A DNA stretch of 64,000 nucleotides from Paraburkholderia translucens (GCF_020881035.1 NZ_JAJITC010000001.1:310001-374000), one strand, 5' to 3'. Shown: positions 8,824 to 20,391, counted from the stretch's first letter. The notes: a model not told the origin generated them from the letters alone. Program-made: numbers and translations.

Positions 8824-9834
8824 TCAGAAGTTGTACTTGTCGATATTGCTCGCATCGAACGTGGTCGGCGGCCCGAGAATGATTTCGCCTTGCGCGCCGA
8901 TCGTGCGCTTGCCGAGCTTGCCGGCGTCGAACGTTTCGCCTTCCTTGCCCGAGATATGGCCCGACGCAAGCGCCGCCGCCGCGTACGCGGCCAGATAGCC
9001 GAGCTGGTTCGGATCCCACAACTGGAACGCCTGCACGGTGCCGTTCTTCACGAACGCGCGCATCTGGTTCGGCGTGCCGAGACCCGTCACCACCACCTTG
9101 CCCTTGCTCGACGATGACGAGATATAGCGCGCCGCCGCCGCGATACCGACCGTCGTCGGCGCAACGATGGCCTTCAGATTCGGATACGCCTGCAGCAAAC
9201 CCTGCGTTTCGACGAAGGACTTCTGATCGTCATCGTTGCCGTACGCAATCTTGACCAGCTTGATCTTCGCGTACTCCGGCTTCTTCAGCTCCTCCTGCAT
9301 CCACTTGATCCAGGTGTTCTGGTTCGTCGCGTTCGGCGTCGCCGACAGGATCGCGAACTCGCCCTCCCCGCCCATCAGCTTCGAAACCAGTTGCACCTGG
9401 CCCCGGCCGATACCCTCCGCGTTCGCCTGATTGACGAATAGCTGCCGCCCTTCGGGCGCAGTATCGGAGTCGAAGGTGACGACCTTGATGCCCTGGCCCA
9501 TCGCTTTCTTCAGATACGGCACGAGCGCGTTCGCATCGTTCGCGGCAATCACGATCGCGTCCTGGTGCTGCGTGATCAGCGTGTTGATGTATGACACCTG
9601 CGAGGACGCACCTGCATCCGACGGTCCCACCGCCTTGCCCACACCGCCGAACTCCTTGATCGCGGCGAGGCCGCCGTCGTCGGCGATCACTTCGTACGGG
9701 TTGTTGATCTGCTTCGGCACGAACGCGATTTTCAGCCCGCTCTTCAGGTCCGCCGCGAACGCGCCGCCGCAGCTGATCGCGAGCAACGCGGCGCATAGCG
9801 CGGCCATGCCGGTGTGACGTAGAGGTTTGAACAT
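8824..9834 (-). CDS. rhaS: Rhamnose ABC transporter substrate-binding protein
   Basis: A 336-residue periplasmic type I sugar-binding protein. It has a signal peptide (about 1-27, ending GGAFA), then the family core (LKIAFVPKQINNPYEVIADD, AIVIAANDANALVPYLKKA, VVTFDSDTAPEGRQLFVNQA). It closely follows the pattern of the RhaS subunit that delivers L-rhamnose to the membrane components. It is the last gene of the importer operon, 25 bases after the second permease, and has a strong CAGGAG ribosome site. The surrounding rhamnose catabolic genes support the substrate assignment. Confidence 0.88.
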   Translation of the reverse strand: MFKPLRHTGMAALCAALLAISCGGAFAADLKSGLKIAFVPKQINNPYEVIADDGGLAAIKEFGGVGKAVGPSDAGASSQVSYINTLITQHQDAIVIAANDANALVPYLKKAMGQGIKVVTFDSDTAPEGRQLFVNQANAEGIGRGQVQLVSKLMGGEGEFAILSATPNATNQNTWIKWMQEELKKPEYAKIKLVKIAYGNDDDQKSFVETQGLLQAYPNLKAIVAPTTVGIAAAARYISSSSSKGKVVVTGLGTPNQMRAFVKNGTVQAFQLWDPNQLGYLAAYAAAALASGHISGKEGETFDAGKLGKRTIGAQGEIILGPPTTFDASNIDKYNF

Positions 9835-9859
9835 GGAATGTCTCCTGCGTTGTTGTCGA

Positions 9860-10891
9860 CTAGGATGAGGATGAACCAGACGCGGCGGCTGACTTCGCGA
9901 TGAAACGCCGGTCGCGCGCCGCCCGCCAGCGCGCGACGAGGTTCGGAATCAGCACCGATGCGAGCAGCAGCACGCCGGTCACGATGGTCAGCGTTTCGCT
10001 CGATACGTCATCGAGCGTCAACGCGTTCTTCAGCACGCCGATGATCAACAGCGACAACAGCACGCCGACCATCGAGCCGCGTCCGCCGAAAATGCTGACG
10101 CCGCCGAACAGCACTGCCGCGATCACCGACAGTTCGAAGCCCTCTCCGTTATCGCCGCGCGCACTCGTGAAACGCAGCGTATAGACGATGCCCGCGAGCG
10201 CACTGACGAGGCCCGACAGCACGAACAGGCGCAAGCGGATCGTCGCGACCTCGATGCCGGAAAAGGCGGCGGCAGTCGGATTCGCGCCGATCGCATAGAG
10301 ACTGCGGCCGAACGCGGTGGCTTGCAGCAGCACGGTGAACAGCACCGCGGCGACGATCACGATCATGAACGGCCACGGAATGAAAGTCGCGCCAAGCGTG
10401 TTCATGCCAAACGCCGTATAGGCGGCCGGAAAATCCGCCACCGCCTGATCGCCGAGCAGCACGTAGGCGAGACCGCGAAACAGCGCGAGCGTACCGATCG
10501 TGACCGCGAGCGACGGAAGATTCAGCTTGACGATCACGAGGCCGTTCAATAGCCCCGCCAACGCGCCGGCGATCAGCACGAGAACGATCACGACCGGCAT
10601 CGGCAAGCCCATGTGCCACAGCACGCCCATCAACGCGCTCGATGCGCCCAGCACCGACGCGACCGACAGATCGATCTCGGCGGCGACGATGATCAGCGTC
10701 ATTGGCAACGCCATCAACGCGGTTTCGGTCAGATCGGCGAGCACGTTGCTCAGGTTCGCACCGGTCAGAAACACCGGCGACAACCAGCGCCCCAGCCCGA
10801 GCGACACGATCAGCACGAACGCCAGCAACACTTCCCATGGCAGCGGCGTTTCGCGTTTGCGCGTGAGCAGCGCGGAATCGGGTTTAGCCAT
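9860..10891 (-). CDS. rhaQ: Rhamnose ABC transporter permease (second)
   Basis: A 343-residue inner-membrane permease of the branched RbsC-like sugar family, with eight to ten hydrophobic segments, including MALPMTLIIVAAEIDLSVAS and IAAVLFGGVSIFGGRGSMVG. It forms a heterodimeric channel with the permease encoded just upstream. Its start overlaps the end of rhaP by 8 bases, and a GAGGAG ribosome site lies within the overlapping gene. No damage is seen. Which of the two permeases should be called P or Q follows only gene order. Confidence 0.85.
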   Translation of the reverse strand: MAKPDSALLTRKRETPLPWEVLLAFVLIVSLGLGRWLSPVFLTGANLSNVLADLTETALMALPMTLIIVAAEIDLSVASVLGASSALMGVLWHMGLPMPVVIVLVLIAGALAGLLNGLVIVKLNLPSLAVTIGTLALFRGLAYVLLGDQAVADFPAAYTAFGMNTLGATFIPWPFMIVIVAAVLFTVLLQATAFGRSLYAIGANPTAAAFSGIEVATIRLRLFVLSGLVSALAGIVYTLRFTSARGDNGEGFELSVIAAVLFGGVSIFGGRGSMVGVLLSLLIIGVLKNALTLDDVSSETLTIVTGVLLLASVLIPNLVARWRAARDRRFIAKSAAASGSSSS

Positions 10892-11935
10892 GATCGCGTC
10901 TCCTCATCATGCGCTTGGCGACGGAGCGGGCCAGCAAAGTATCGGCCGCGATCGCCGCGACGATCAGCGCGCCCTGGATCGCCTGCTCCCAGAACGGCGA
11001 GACGTGCAGCACGACGAGCGCGATGCTGATCACGCCGAGCACGAGCGCGCCGAGCGTGGCGCCGAGGATCGTACCGACGCCGCCCGTAATCGCAACGCTG
11101 CCGACCACCGCGGCCGCGACGACCTGCAATTCGATGCCTTGCGCCGTGCTCGCATCGACGGTGCCGAAGCGCGCGAGCCACAACGCGCCCGCAAAGCCCG
11201 CGATCGCCCCGGACAGCAGAAATCCCGACATCACGCGGCGCTCGACGTTCACGCCCGCGAGCCGCGCGGCCTCCGGATTCGAGCCGATCGCATAGTGCTC
11301 GCGGCCGCCGCGAAACTGCTTCAGATACACGGACAGGCCGGCCAGTACGACGGCTGCGATTAGCGCGAGCGTCGGGATGCCGAACAGCGTGCCGGTCGCG
11401 AGCCGCGAATACGCGTCGGGCAGACTGGTCGCATTGATCTGGCCGCCGTGCACCCATGCGTAATCGGCGCCGCGAAAGATGTACAGCGTCGATAGCGTCG
11501 CCACGAGCGAAGGCACACGCCCCACGGCGACGAGCAGCGCATTGATGCCGCCCGCGACGAGCCCGATCACGAGCCCCGCGGCGAGAGCGGCGAGCACCGG
11601 CATATGCGGGAACGCAACGTACAGACTGCCCACTGCGTAGGCGCTGATACCCACTGTCGAGCCGACCGACAGATCGATATGCCGCATCAGGATCACGACG
11701 GTCATGCCGGCGGTCAGCAGACCGATGATCGACACGTTCAGCAGCACATCGCGCAGATTCTGCAGATTCAGGAACTGCGGCTTCGCGATCCCGGTTCCAA
11801 CAATCAGCAGAATCAGTACGACGAACAAAGTGGTTTCGCGGCTCTTCGCGATGCTCGCGACGAGCCCGCCCGGCGCAGCGGCGGAACGCTTCGGCAGCGA
11901 CTGTTGCACCGGCGCGGGATGGGTCGAATGGCGCA

Positions 11936-11939
<4 letters not shown>
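10884..11939 (-). CDS. rhaP: Rhamnose ABC transporter permease (first)
   Basis: A 351-residue inner-membrane RbsC-type permease with typical segments ([40 protein letters not shown]). The start MMRHSTHP at 11939 overlaps the end of the ATPase gene by 4 bases, indicating translational coupling. A longer open frame extends upstream, but there it runs through the ATPase gene in another frame and is not coding. It pairs with the downstream permease to carry L-rhamnose. Confidence 0.87.
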
Positions 11940-13465
<1,526 letters not shown>

Positions 13466-13520
13466 TGCGTTGTCTCCTGAGCGGTTGCTCGTGCGGTTTT
13501 TCGTTCGTGCGCGCGATGCG

Positions 13521-14414
13521 TCAAATCCGGTAGTAGCGTTCGGCGTTGCGCCGAAACAGCGCATCTTTCTCGGCTTCGCTCGCATCCGCGACGATCGCCG
13601 CGTACGCGCGCCACAAATCCGTGTACGAGCCGAACAGCCGATCGACCGGAAAGTTCGACGCGAACATCGCGCGTTCGACACCGAACGTATCGATCGTTTC
13701 CAGCACGTAGGGCCGCAGGCTCTCGACGCTCCAGTGATGATCGAACATGGCAAGCCCGCTGATCTTCACCGCGATGTTCGGACACGCCGCCAGCGAGCGC
13801 ATGCCATCGCGCCACGCGCGATAACCCGCCACGCTATTGCGATCGACGAACATGCCCGCATGATTGACGAGCAAAAGCGTGTCCGCATGCGCGCGCGCGA
13901 GCGCGGCCGCCTCCTCCATTTGCGACGGATAGATCTGCAGATCGAACGACAGACCATGACGGCGCAGCAACGCGAAATGCTCGCGCCACTGCGGCTCGCG
14001 CATGTAATGACGGCCGACGTAATCGAACAGCTTGTTGTCGTGCACGTTGAGAATCTGCCGGATGCCGCGCGTATTGGCGAACGAAGCATGCGCTTCGAGC
14101 AACGCGGGCGCGTTCTGCGCGGAAAGATCGACCGCGGCGACGATCGCGTTCGGCATGCCGCGCGACGCCTCGCGATCCGCGATGGACTGTAGCCAGCGCG
14201 TTTCTTCGACGGGATCGGCCGGATCGTGATTCGCCTCGATGTGCACGATCTTCAGCACGTCGATGTCGCCCGCTTCACCGAGCAGATCGTCGAGCAGATA
14301 GTCGTGCTTCAGATCGCGCGCATCGCCGACGAACGACACGCCCGGGTTCTCCAGCCACGGATAGCGATGCGTCTTCAGATCCCACAGATGGATGTGCGAA
14401 TCGACAACCTGCAT
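13521..14414 (-). CDS. Amidohydrolase-2 family lactonase, probable L-rhamnono-lactonase
   Basis: The 297-residue protein is a TIM-barrel amidohydrolase ([19 protein letters not shown] at the start, [45 protein letters not shown]). The related 297-residue sugar lactonases open L-fucono- and L-rhamnono-lactones. Its place as the first gene of the rhamnose importer operon and next to rhamnose dehydrogenase indicates hydrolysis of L-rhamnono-lactone to L-rhamnonate. A metal-dependent mechanism is expected from the HxH motif. Fuconolactonase is the main alternative assignment. Confidence 0.75.
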   Translation of the reverse strand: MQVVDSHIHLWDLKTHRYPWLENPGVSFVGDARDLKHDYLLDDLLGEAGDIDVLKIVHIEANHDPADPVEETRWLQSIADREASRGMPNAIVAAVDLSAQNAPALLEAHASFANTRGIRQILNVHDNKLFDYVGRHYMREPQWREHFALLRRHGLSFDLQIYPSQMEEAAALARAHADTLLLVNHAGMFVDRNSVAGYRAWRDGMRSLAACPNIAVKISGLAMFDHHWSVESLRPYVLETIDTFGVERAMFASNFPVDRLFGSYTDLWRAYAAIVADASEAEKDALFRRNAERYYRI

Positions 14415-14577
14415 GCGGCACCTTGGTCGGATGAAAAGCGTTTCGAGGTTCGTACGTCGTTGCGGGTTCAGCCGTATTCAGCGTTACTCAATGACCGAGC
14501 TGCAAGACCGGTTCGAGCGCTCGCGACAGCGGCATACGATCCGGCGCGGCCTGTCTCCTGTCGCCCCTTCGAACGAC

Positions 14578-14583
14578 TATAAT
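14578..14583 (+). promoter_or_regulatory. Perfect -10 hexamer upstream of the LysR regulator
   Basis: TATAAT at 14578-14583, 81 bases before the LysR start, lies in the divergent region with the lactonase/importer operon. No good -35 is seen at the usual spacing, as may be expected of an activator-dependent promoter. Confidence 0.35.
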
Positions 14584-14664
14584 TCCTGCACCGATAGCCT
14601 CTCAATCCGTTCTTGGGATTGGGCGATCCATAATCCGAATCGCACGGGCACCAACACTGGCACC

Positions 14665-15660
14665 ATGAGCCAACATTCCGCCGCCGTCGCACTCGTCAAT
14701 CGTCTCAAGTACAAGCATCTCGCCCTGCTCGTCGCGCTCGACGACACCCGCAACCTGCACCAGGCAGCCGAGGCCGTCAATGTCGCGCAACCGAGTGCGA
14801 GCCGCATGCTCGGCGACATCGAGGAAGCGTTCGGCTTCCTGCTGTTCGAGCGCAACGCGCGCGGCATGACGCCGACGCCGCTCGGCGTCGTCACGCTCGC
14901 TTACGCGCGCCGCGCCCTTGCCGAGCTCACGCGCTTCGCCGAAGACCTCGACGTCAAACGCCGCGGCGGTCACGGACAATTGACCGTCGGCGCGATCATG
15001 GGCGCCGCGCCTGACCTGCTGGCGATGTCGGTCGCCGCGCTGAAGACCGAAAGCCCGCTGCTCAACGTGCGCATCCTCGGGGAAACGAGCGACCAGGTCG
15101 TGCAATTGCTGCATCGCCGCGAGATCGACCTCGCCTTGGGGCGGCTTACCAGTCCATTGCAGCACAACGACTTCAGCTTCGAGCCGCTCGCGCGCGAAAC
15201 GCTGCTGCTCGTCGTGCGCGCCGTGCATCCGCTTGCGCGGCGCACGCGCATCACGTTGGGCGAACTCGTTGCGTGGCCGTGGGTCGCCCAGCCGGTCACG
15301 AGTCCGGCGCGCGTGCTGTTCGAAGAAGAACTCGCGCGCGCGGGGCTCGCCACGCCAGTCAATCTGACCGAGTGCGCGTCCATCTTCGCGACGCTGCAAT
15401 TGCTCGAGAACTACGATGCCGTCGCGATGCTGCCGGAGTCGGTCGTGCGTGATCATGTACGCGGCGGACTGCTCGTGGCGCTGCCGCTCGAAATCGGCAA
15501 GAGCCTCGCGGGCTTCGGCATTCTGACCCGCAAGGAAGAACCGCTCGCCGAGCCGGCGCTGCGCTTCATCGAACTGCTGCGCGGCTTCTCGCGCAACCTC
15601 GCGCGCGACGCCACGGCCGACGCGCCCGGCGCGCTGAATACACCTGCCACGGTCAATTGA
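14665..15660 (+). CDS. LysR family regulator of the rhamnose locus
   Basis: A 331-residue LysR-type protein with an N-terminal winged helix-turn-helix (about 20-80, HLALLVALDDTRNLHQAAEA and VAQPSASRMLGDIEEAFGF) and a C-terminal effector-binding domain. It closely resembles the GbpR-like sugar-linked LysR branch. It is divergent from the lactonase/importer operon and convergent with rhamnose dehydrogenase, so it probably controls both. The ATG at 14665 was preferred because family members start shortly before the HTH. The intermediate sensed is unknown. Confidence 0.83.
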   Translation: MSQHSAAVALVNRLKYKHLALLVALDDTRNLHQAAEAVNVAQPSASRMLGDIEEAFGFLLFERNARGMTPTPLGVVTLAYARRALAELTRFAEDLDVKRRGGHGQLTVGAIMGAAPDLLAMSVAALKTESPLLNVRILGETSDQVVQLLHRREIDLALGRLTSPLQHNDFSFEPLARETLLLVVRAVHPLARRTRITLGELVAWPWVAQPVTSPARVLFEEELARAGLATPVNLTECASIFATLQLLENYDAVAMLPESVVRDHVRGGLLVALPLEIGKSLAGFGILTRKEEPLAEPALRFIELLRGFSRNLARDATADAPGALNTPATVN

Positions 15661-15662
15661 CG

Positions 15663-15689
15663 CCTGCATCGCGCGCCGCTCATTGCAGG
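15663..15689. terminator. Possible hairpin between convergent LysR and rhamnose dehydrogenase genes
   Basis: CCTGCA (15663-15668) can pair with TGCAGG (15684-15689), with a 15-base loop that is itself GC-rich. Outside it GTCAA and TTGAC can extend the stem imperfectly. It overlaps the end of the dehydrogenase gene and has no T-run, so this is a weak call. Confidence 0.25.
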
Positions 15690-16462
15690 TTGACGAACAG
15701 ACCGCCGTCGACGAGCAGCGCGGCGCCCGTCACATAGCGCGCGCGGTCCGACGCAAGAAACACCACGCAATCGGCGACGTCGTCGGGATGCCCCAGGCGA
15801 CCGAGCGGAATGCGCTTCTCGAAGTAAGCCTTCTTCGCTTCGTCGGCGAGATCTTCGGCGTTGAGATCGGTGGCGATCGTGCCCGGCATCACCGAGTTGC
15901 AGCGGATGCCGAACGGTCCCAACGCGATCGCGCACGACTGCATCAGCGAATGCACGCCAGCCTTGGTCGGCGTGTAATGCGTCTGCATGCCGCCGCCTAC
16001 TAATGCGCTGATCGAACTCGTCGCGACGATGGCGCCACCGGTGCCCTGCTTTTTCATCTGCTGCGCGGCGGCCTGCGTGACGTAGAACGCGCCGTTCAGG
16101 TTGACCGCGACCGTCGCTTCGAGCACGTCCGGCGGCATGTCGAGAAACGCGTGGAACGGGCAGATGCCGGCATTGCTCGCGAGCACGTCGAGTTTGCCGA
16201 ACGCCTCGACCGTGCGGCGCACCAGCTGCCGGCCCGTGTCGCGGGCCGCAATGTTGCCTTCCACCGCGATCACGCGCCGCCCCAATGCCTCGATTTCGCC
16301 GAGCGCTTCCGCGACCGCCGAGCCGCGGCCATACGATGCGTCGTTCTCGCCCCAGTAGTTGATCGCCACGTCCGCGCCTTCGCGGGCGCAGGCCACCGCG
16401 ATCGCGCGTCCGATGCCGCGCGATCCACCCGTCACGATCACGACCTTGTCCTTGAGCAGCAC
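15680..16462 (-). CDS. L-rhamnose 1-dehydrogenase (short-chain dehydrogenase)
   Basis: A 260-residue classical SDR. It has the cofactor motif TGGSRGIGRA (about 12-21), the NAG structural motif in ASNAGICPFHAF, and the catalytic Ser (SSISALVGG) and Tyr-x3-Lys (YTPTKAG). The opening MLLKDKVVIVTGGSRGIGRA strongly resembles the characterised L-rhamnose 1-dehydrogenases of Azotobacter-type pathways, which oxidise rhamnose to L-rhamnono-1,4-lactone with NAD(P). The start codon is GTG with an AAGGAG site. It is followed upstream in the transcript by rhamnonate dehydratase, 48 bases away. Confidence 0.85.
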   Translation of the reverse strand: MLLKDKVVIVTGGSRGIGRAIAVACAREGADVAINYWGENDASYGRGSAVAEALGEIEALGRRVIAVEGNIAARDTGRQLVRRTVEAFGKLDVLASNAGICPFHAFLDMPPDVLEATVAVNLNGAFYVTQAAAQQMKKQGTGGAIVATSSISALVGGGMQTHYTPTKAGVHSLMQSCAIALGPFGIRCNSVMPGTIATDLNAEDLADEAKKAYFEKRIPLGRLGHPDDVADCVVFLASDRARYVTGAALLVDGGLFVNLQ

Positions 16463-16510
16463 GCTAATCTCCTTAGCCGGGGTTCGCCGGTCGACCGATG
16501 TTCACCACCT

Positions 16511-17689
16511 TCAATGCTGATAAGGCCGCGTCAGCGCACATTCCGGATTGAGCCGCACTCCGAAGCCCGGCGTGTCCGGCACCTTCATGCGACCATTGAC
16601 CGGCACCGGTTCGTCGAGCAGCAGCGGGTTGAACATCGGCACGACTGCGTCGGCTTTCGGCGCCATCATCAGGAACTCGGAGAACGGCGAGTTATGGCGC
16701 GTGACGACGAAGTGATAGCTGTACACCGACGATCCATGCGGCACCACCATCACGTTGTGCGCATCGGCGAGCGCGGAAATCTTGATCAGCTCGGTGATGC
16801 CGCCGCACCAGCCGACATCGGGCTGTATCAGATCGCAGCACTGCATTTCAAGCAGCATCCGGAAGCCCCAGCGCGTCGCCTCGTGCTCGCCGGTCGACAC
16901 CATCATGCCGCGCGGCACGTTACGGCGCAGTTCGGCGTAACCCCAGTAATCGTCAGGCGGAAGGCATTCTTCGAGCCATTTGAGGCCGTATTCGTGCGCG
17001 CCTCGCGCGAGCCGGGTCGCGTAGCGCAGGTCGAGGCTCATCCAGCAGTCGTACATCAGCCAGAAGTCGTCGCCGACGCGCGTGCGCATGTCGGCGAGCT
17101 TGTCGAGGTTCTGCTTAAGGCCCGCTTCGCCTTCCGCGGGACCATGCTGCAGCGGCAGCTTGCCGCCGATGAAGCCCATCTGTTTCGCGAGATCGGGGCG
17201 CGCGCCGGTCGCGTAGAACACCAGTTCGTCGCGCACGGGACCGCCCAGGAGTTGATACACGGGTTCATTGCGAATCTTCGCGAGCAGGTCCCACAGCGCC
17301 AGATCGACGCCGGAGATCGTATTGAGCACGATGCCCTTGCGCCCGTAGTACAGCGTCGCGAAGTACATCTGATCCCACATCTTCTCGATGTCGGTCACGA
17401 GCTGCCCTTCGAGAAAACGCGCGAGATGCTTCTCGACGATGAACGCGCCGATCTCGCCGCCCGTCGTCACCGCGAAGCCAACCGTGCCGTCGCTCGCCTC
17501 GATCTCGACGACCAGCGTGCCGAGCACGTTGATGCCGAACGACTGGCGGCTCTCGCGATACTCGGGATAACGCGCCATCGGCGTCGCGATGTGATCGTCG
17601 ATCCAGTGTCCGCCGGCCTGATCGTGATAGTCCGCGCCGCCGCCGCGAACGATGAAGGCACGCACGTGCCGGATGGTAGGCATGGCCAT
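16511..17689 (-). CDS. rhmD: L-rhamnonate dehydratase
   Basis: A 392-residue enolase-superfamily enzyme of the RhmD subgroup ([20 protein letters not shown] near the N-terminus, [54 protein letters not shown]). It removes water from L-rhamnonate to give 2-keto-3-deoxy-L-rhamnonate and needs Mg2+. The length matches the family (about 400). The start MAMPTIRH at 17689 follows GGAGCCC. It sits between the two short-chain dehydrogenases in the catabolic operon. Confidence 0.92.
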   Translation of the reverse strand: MAMPTIRHVRAFIVRGGGADYHDQAGGHWIDDHIATPMARYPEYRESRQSFGINVLGTLVVEIEASDGTVGFAVTTGGEIGAFIVEKHLARFLEGQLVTDIEKMWDQMYFATLYYGRKGIVLNTISGVDLALWDLLAKIRNEPVYQLLGGPVRDELVFYATGARPDLAKQMGFIGGKLPLQHGPAEGEAGLKQNLDKLADMRTRVGDDFWLMYDCWMSLDLRYATRLARGAHEYGLKWLEECLPPDDYWGYAELRRNVPRGMMVSTGEHEATRWGFRMLLEMQCCDLIQPDVGWCGGITELIKISALADAHNVMVVPHGSSVYSYHFVVTRHNSPFSEFLMMAPKADAVVPMFNPLLLDEPVPVNGRMKVPDTPGFGVRLNPECALTRPYQH

Positions 17690-17789
17690 GAAAGGGCTCC
17701 GTGAGAGAGGCGTCGAAGCAGCTCGACAATGCGGGCTCGACGCGTGTGTAAGACGCGCGCAACAGGCGTGCAATTTGTGAGCGGCGCGC

Positions 17790-18542
17790 TCAGTAGGTGG
17801 CGCGGCCGCCGGACAGGTCGAACACCGAGCCGGTGCTGAACGCGCAGTCTTCGGAAGACAGCCACAGGATCAGCGACGCCGCTTCTTCTGGCAGCAGGAA
17901 ACGGTTCATCGGAATCTTCGACAGCATGTAGTCGATGTGCTGCTGCGACATCGAATTGAAGATCTCGGTTTTTGCGGCAGCCGGAGTGACCGCATTGACG
18001 AGGATGTTTCGGGTCGCGAGTTCCTTGCCGAGCGACTTGGTGAAGCCGATCAACCCCGCTTTCGACGCGCTGTAGTGTGAAGCATTCGGATTACCCTCCT
18101 TGCCCGCCACCGACGCGATATTGACGATGCGCCCATAGCCCTGCTTCAGCATTTGCGGCACGACGGCGCGGCAGGTCAGATACGGCCCGATCAGGTTCAC
18201 TTCGATCACGCGGCGCCACACGTCGGGCGCAAGCTCCCACGTCGTACCGATGCCACCGGTGATGCCCGCGGAGTTGATGAGCACGTCGATCGAGCCATGT
18301 TCGGCGACCGTCTGCGCCGTAGCCTGTTCCACCGCGGCCTGGTCGGTCAGCTCGACCGTGACGGCGCTGACCTTGCCGAGCTCGCCCAGCTCGCGCTCGC
18401 TGCGCGCGAGGCGTTCGCCATCGACGTCCCACAACGCGACCGACGCGCCCGACTGCAGCGCCCGCTGCGCGACCGCGTAGCCGATGCCGCGTGCGCCTCC
18501 GGTGATGACGACCGCACGCCCCTCCAGATCGATCCGATTCAT
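17790..18542 (-). CDS. Short-chain dehydrogenase, probable 2-keto-3-deoxy-L-rhamnonate dehydrogenase
   Basis: This 250-residue SDR has [10 protein letters not shown] (cofactor), NSAGITGG, a catalytic Ser ([10 protein letters not shown]) and Tyr-x3-Lys (YSASKAG). In the non-phosphorylative rhamnose route a dehydrogenase oxidises the C4 hydroxyl of 2-keto-3-deoxy-L-rhamnonate to the 2,4-diketo acid; the operon position beside rhmD makes this the likely role. The start at 18542 has an AGGAG site; a longer frame reads into the promoter region. Substrate specificity is inferred from context only. Confidence 0.78.
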   Translation of the reverse strand: MNRIDLEGRAVVITGGARGIGYAVAQRALQSGASVALWDVDGERLARSERELGELGKVSAVTVELTDQAAVEQATAQTVAEHGSIDVLINSAGITGGIGTTWELAPDVWRRVIEVNLIGPYLTCRAVVPQMLKQGYGRIVNIASVAGKEGNPNASHYSASKAGLIGFTKSLGKELATRNILVNAVTPAAAKTEIFNSMSQQHIDYMLSKIPMNRFLLPEEAASLILWLSSEDCAFSTGSVFDLSGGRATY

Positions 18543-18586
18543 TGCTTTGCTCCTATGGGCCGCCGTGCGGCGTGCCATCGAGTTGT

Positions 18587-18611
18587 CGTATATCGCTGCG
18601 GTCAATATACG
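18587..18611 (-). promoter_or_regulatory. Inverted repeat upstream of the rhamnose catabolic operon
   Basis: CGTATAT (18587-18593) and ATATACG (18605-18611) form a perfect 7-base dyad with an 11-base spacer, about 45 bases before the first gene of the catabolic operon. The size suits a LysR-type or similar dimer site. Function is inferred from position. Confidence 0.35.
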
Positions 18612-18734
18612 GGCGGAGCGATCCGCGAACAATTCGACTATTGGAGGGGGCGATAGCAAAAGTGGATCGGCAGCGCGAAGCCCCAAGGTCTGTTTCCATA
18701 TGGACCGCACGCACGTTCCCGATGTAGGCAGATC

Positions 18735-18968
18735 CTAGTCACCCGCCGCGACGAAAAGCATGGAAACATAAAGAATGGTCGACACGGCGATGATGCCGAC
18801 GCCGACCAGCACCTTGGTCTGGTCGAAGTTGATACCGCCGATGATCGCTATGCCGATTCCGAAGACCGACGACAAGGTGCCGACCGCCGCGAGGCCGACA
18901 TGGATCTTGCTGCGGATCAGCCTTTTGCGCTCCGATTCGGCGGCGGATTCCGATTCGCTCTCTTCCAT
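18735..18968 (-). CDS. Small two-segment membrane protein (77 aa)
   Basis: The protein starts with an acidic, Ser/Glu-rich tail (MEESESESAAESERKRL), followed by two hydrophobic segments (about 28-47 and 53-73). I do not recognise a family. The ATG at 18968 was chosen over one 8 codons upstream because an AAGGAG site sits 7 bases before it. It lies alone, 192 bases from the rhamnose operon start. Confidence 0.6.
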   Translation of the reverse strand: MEESESESAAESERKRLIRSKIHVGLAAVGTLSSVFGIGIAIIGGINFDQTKVLVGVGIIAVSTILYVSMLFVAAGD

Positions 18969-19073
18969 TGCCTGCTCCTTCGCGCGCGGCATCGAACCCC
19001 GGGCGCCGTTCGTCGTCGCGTGCCTCGATACGTTTGAAGCGTAGTTGATTTGCGGCTTCTTAACTAATCGCCG

Positions 19074-19691
19074 TTACCTGACTTCCGCGCCATCGCGCGA
19101 CACTTTCGCGGCGACGGCCGACAGGAACACCGCGCGTACGGAATCGCCGACCTTCAGTTTCTCGAGCGGAATGTCCGGCGACACATCGAGCGTTTCAGTG
19201 CGTTTTGCCCCGCGCAGCGTGATCGTGCGATGCTTGAGATCGATCTTGCGCACCGTCGCCACGACCTCGACACGCCGCGCCGACGCCACGACGCCATTGG
19301 CCGCCGGCTGCGTGACCTCGGTATCGATGCGCTGGCGAATACCGCCCGGCGCCAGCTTGTCGACGCCGACCAGCATCGCTTTCTTGTACGCAATCGTCAC
19401 GATGTCGCCGACATGCAGCTTGCTCACGTCGGCGGCTTGCGGATTCACGTCGAAGGTTTCCTCGCCGCCTTGTGGGCCGCGCAGCGTCACGCTGTTCGTC
19501 GCGGGATCGATCGCGACGACTCGCGCCTGAACGTGCACCAGCGCCGCCGCGCCGATTGCCTGCTGTTCCGGCGCGGGCGCCGACGCGTTGTCCTGCGCGA
19601 AGGCCGGACCCGCCGCGGCGACAGGAATCGCCAGCGCCACCATGATCGCATTCACTCGCGCGTGCCACGTACCCGTTGTCTTGCAAGCCAT
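19074..19691 (-). CDS. Periplasmic protein with two internal beta-rich repeats
   Basis: A 205-residue exported protein with a signal peptide ending near AFAQD (about residue 33). Two copies of a similar module follow, at about 53-107 (VVAIDPATNSVTLRGP, then KLHVGDIVTIAYKKA) and 141-197 (VRKIDLKHRTITLRGA, then KLKVGDSVRAVFLSA). The layout suggests tandem small beta-barrels in the periplasm. Function is unknown. AAGGAG precedes the ATG. Confidence 0.72.
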   Translation of the reverse strand: MACKTTGTWHARVNAIMVALAIPVAAAGPAFAQDNASAPAPEQQAIGAAALVHVQARVVAIDPATNSVTLRGPQGGEETFDVNPQAADVSKLHVGDIVTIAYKKAMLVGVDKLAPGGIRQRIDTEVTQPAANGVVASARRVEVVATVRKIDLKHRTITLRGAKRTETLDVSPDIPLEKLKVGDSVRAVFLSAVAAKVSRDGAEVR

Positions 19692-20294
19692 GAAATGCTC
19701 CTTTTGATTGCGTCGTCATGACGGTCAATGCACTTGTCGCAAATCGTGTACTGCTCGCCGGCGCCGCAAGCGCGAACGCATCGAATAAAAGAAACGGGAC
19801 TAATAAACACTGCTATCGAACCGGGGCCGCTTTTGAAACTCAAGGCGGTTCGGTTCAAATTCGGCGATTTGTCAACAAGGCCTGATTGCGAAAAGCGCGT
19901 GCTTCTCTATGCGATGAAATTGTGATGCGGAGTTGTTGCGGATGAGCCAGCACAAGCAGCCGCGCGGCTTTGCGCGCGTTCCCGCGAATGTCAGTGGCTG
20001 GGTGGAGGACTAGTCATAACATACTCCTCGCAACGAGATGGACTACCGGGCGACCCAACGCAAATTGGATCTGGAAATTGCCGGGCGTTATGACTATTTC
20101 AAACTGTCCAAGGATGCTAGCAAACGGGTAAAGGAATGGCAATCGACTGGGATCGCTGTGCGTCGTTGTTCGCGGCATGTTGGCGGCGAGTCGCGAGCCC
20201 GCAAAAACCCTTACTGGTTGATACTTAGACTGATCCGCATCGCGCATCGATAAGTACAAAAAACTGTCGTCAATCATTGGAATACTGCTAATAA

Positions 20295-20312
20295 CGCTTG
20301 ATTGGTCAAGCG
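20295..20312. promoter_or_regulatory. Short perfect stem-loop
   Basis: CGCTTGA (20295-20301) pairs with TCAAGCG (20306-20312) around TTGG. It lies 64 bases upstream of the sigma-54-type element and could be an activator-binding dyad. There is no T-run to suggest a terminator. Confidence 0.3.
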
Positions 20313-20375
20313 CAATTTAACGTCAAACCAACGTGAAAGGACGCCAGAGCCGGTGCGCACAAGGTGCGCAATTGC

Positions 20376-20391
20376 AGGCACAGCGTTTGCT
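20376..20391 (+). promoter_or_regulatory. Sigma-54-type promoter candidate
   Basis: AGGCACAGCGTTTGCT matches TGGCAC-R-N4-TTGC-W at 15 of 16 positions, with 10 bases between GG (20377-20378) and GC (20389-20390). A start near 20402 would give the gene at 20447 a 45-base leader. Confidence 0.45.

Noticed and set aside
13466..13753. N-terminal extension of the rhamnose ABC ATPase frame by 96 codons
   Set aside because: It overlaps the lactonase gene in another frame, its translation is Arg/Cys-rich shadow sequence, and a GTG with a good ribosome site at 13465 gives the normal family length.
20038..20253. A 71-codon plus-strand frame and an overlapping 87-codon minus-strand frame
   Set aside because: No ribosome site, no recognised similarity, and the two overlap each other in an AT-richer intergenic region.
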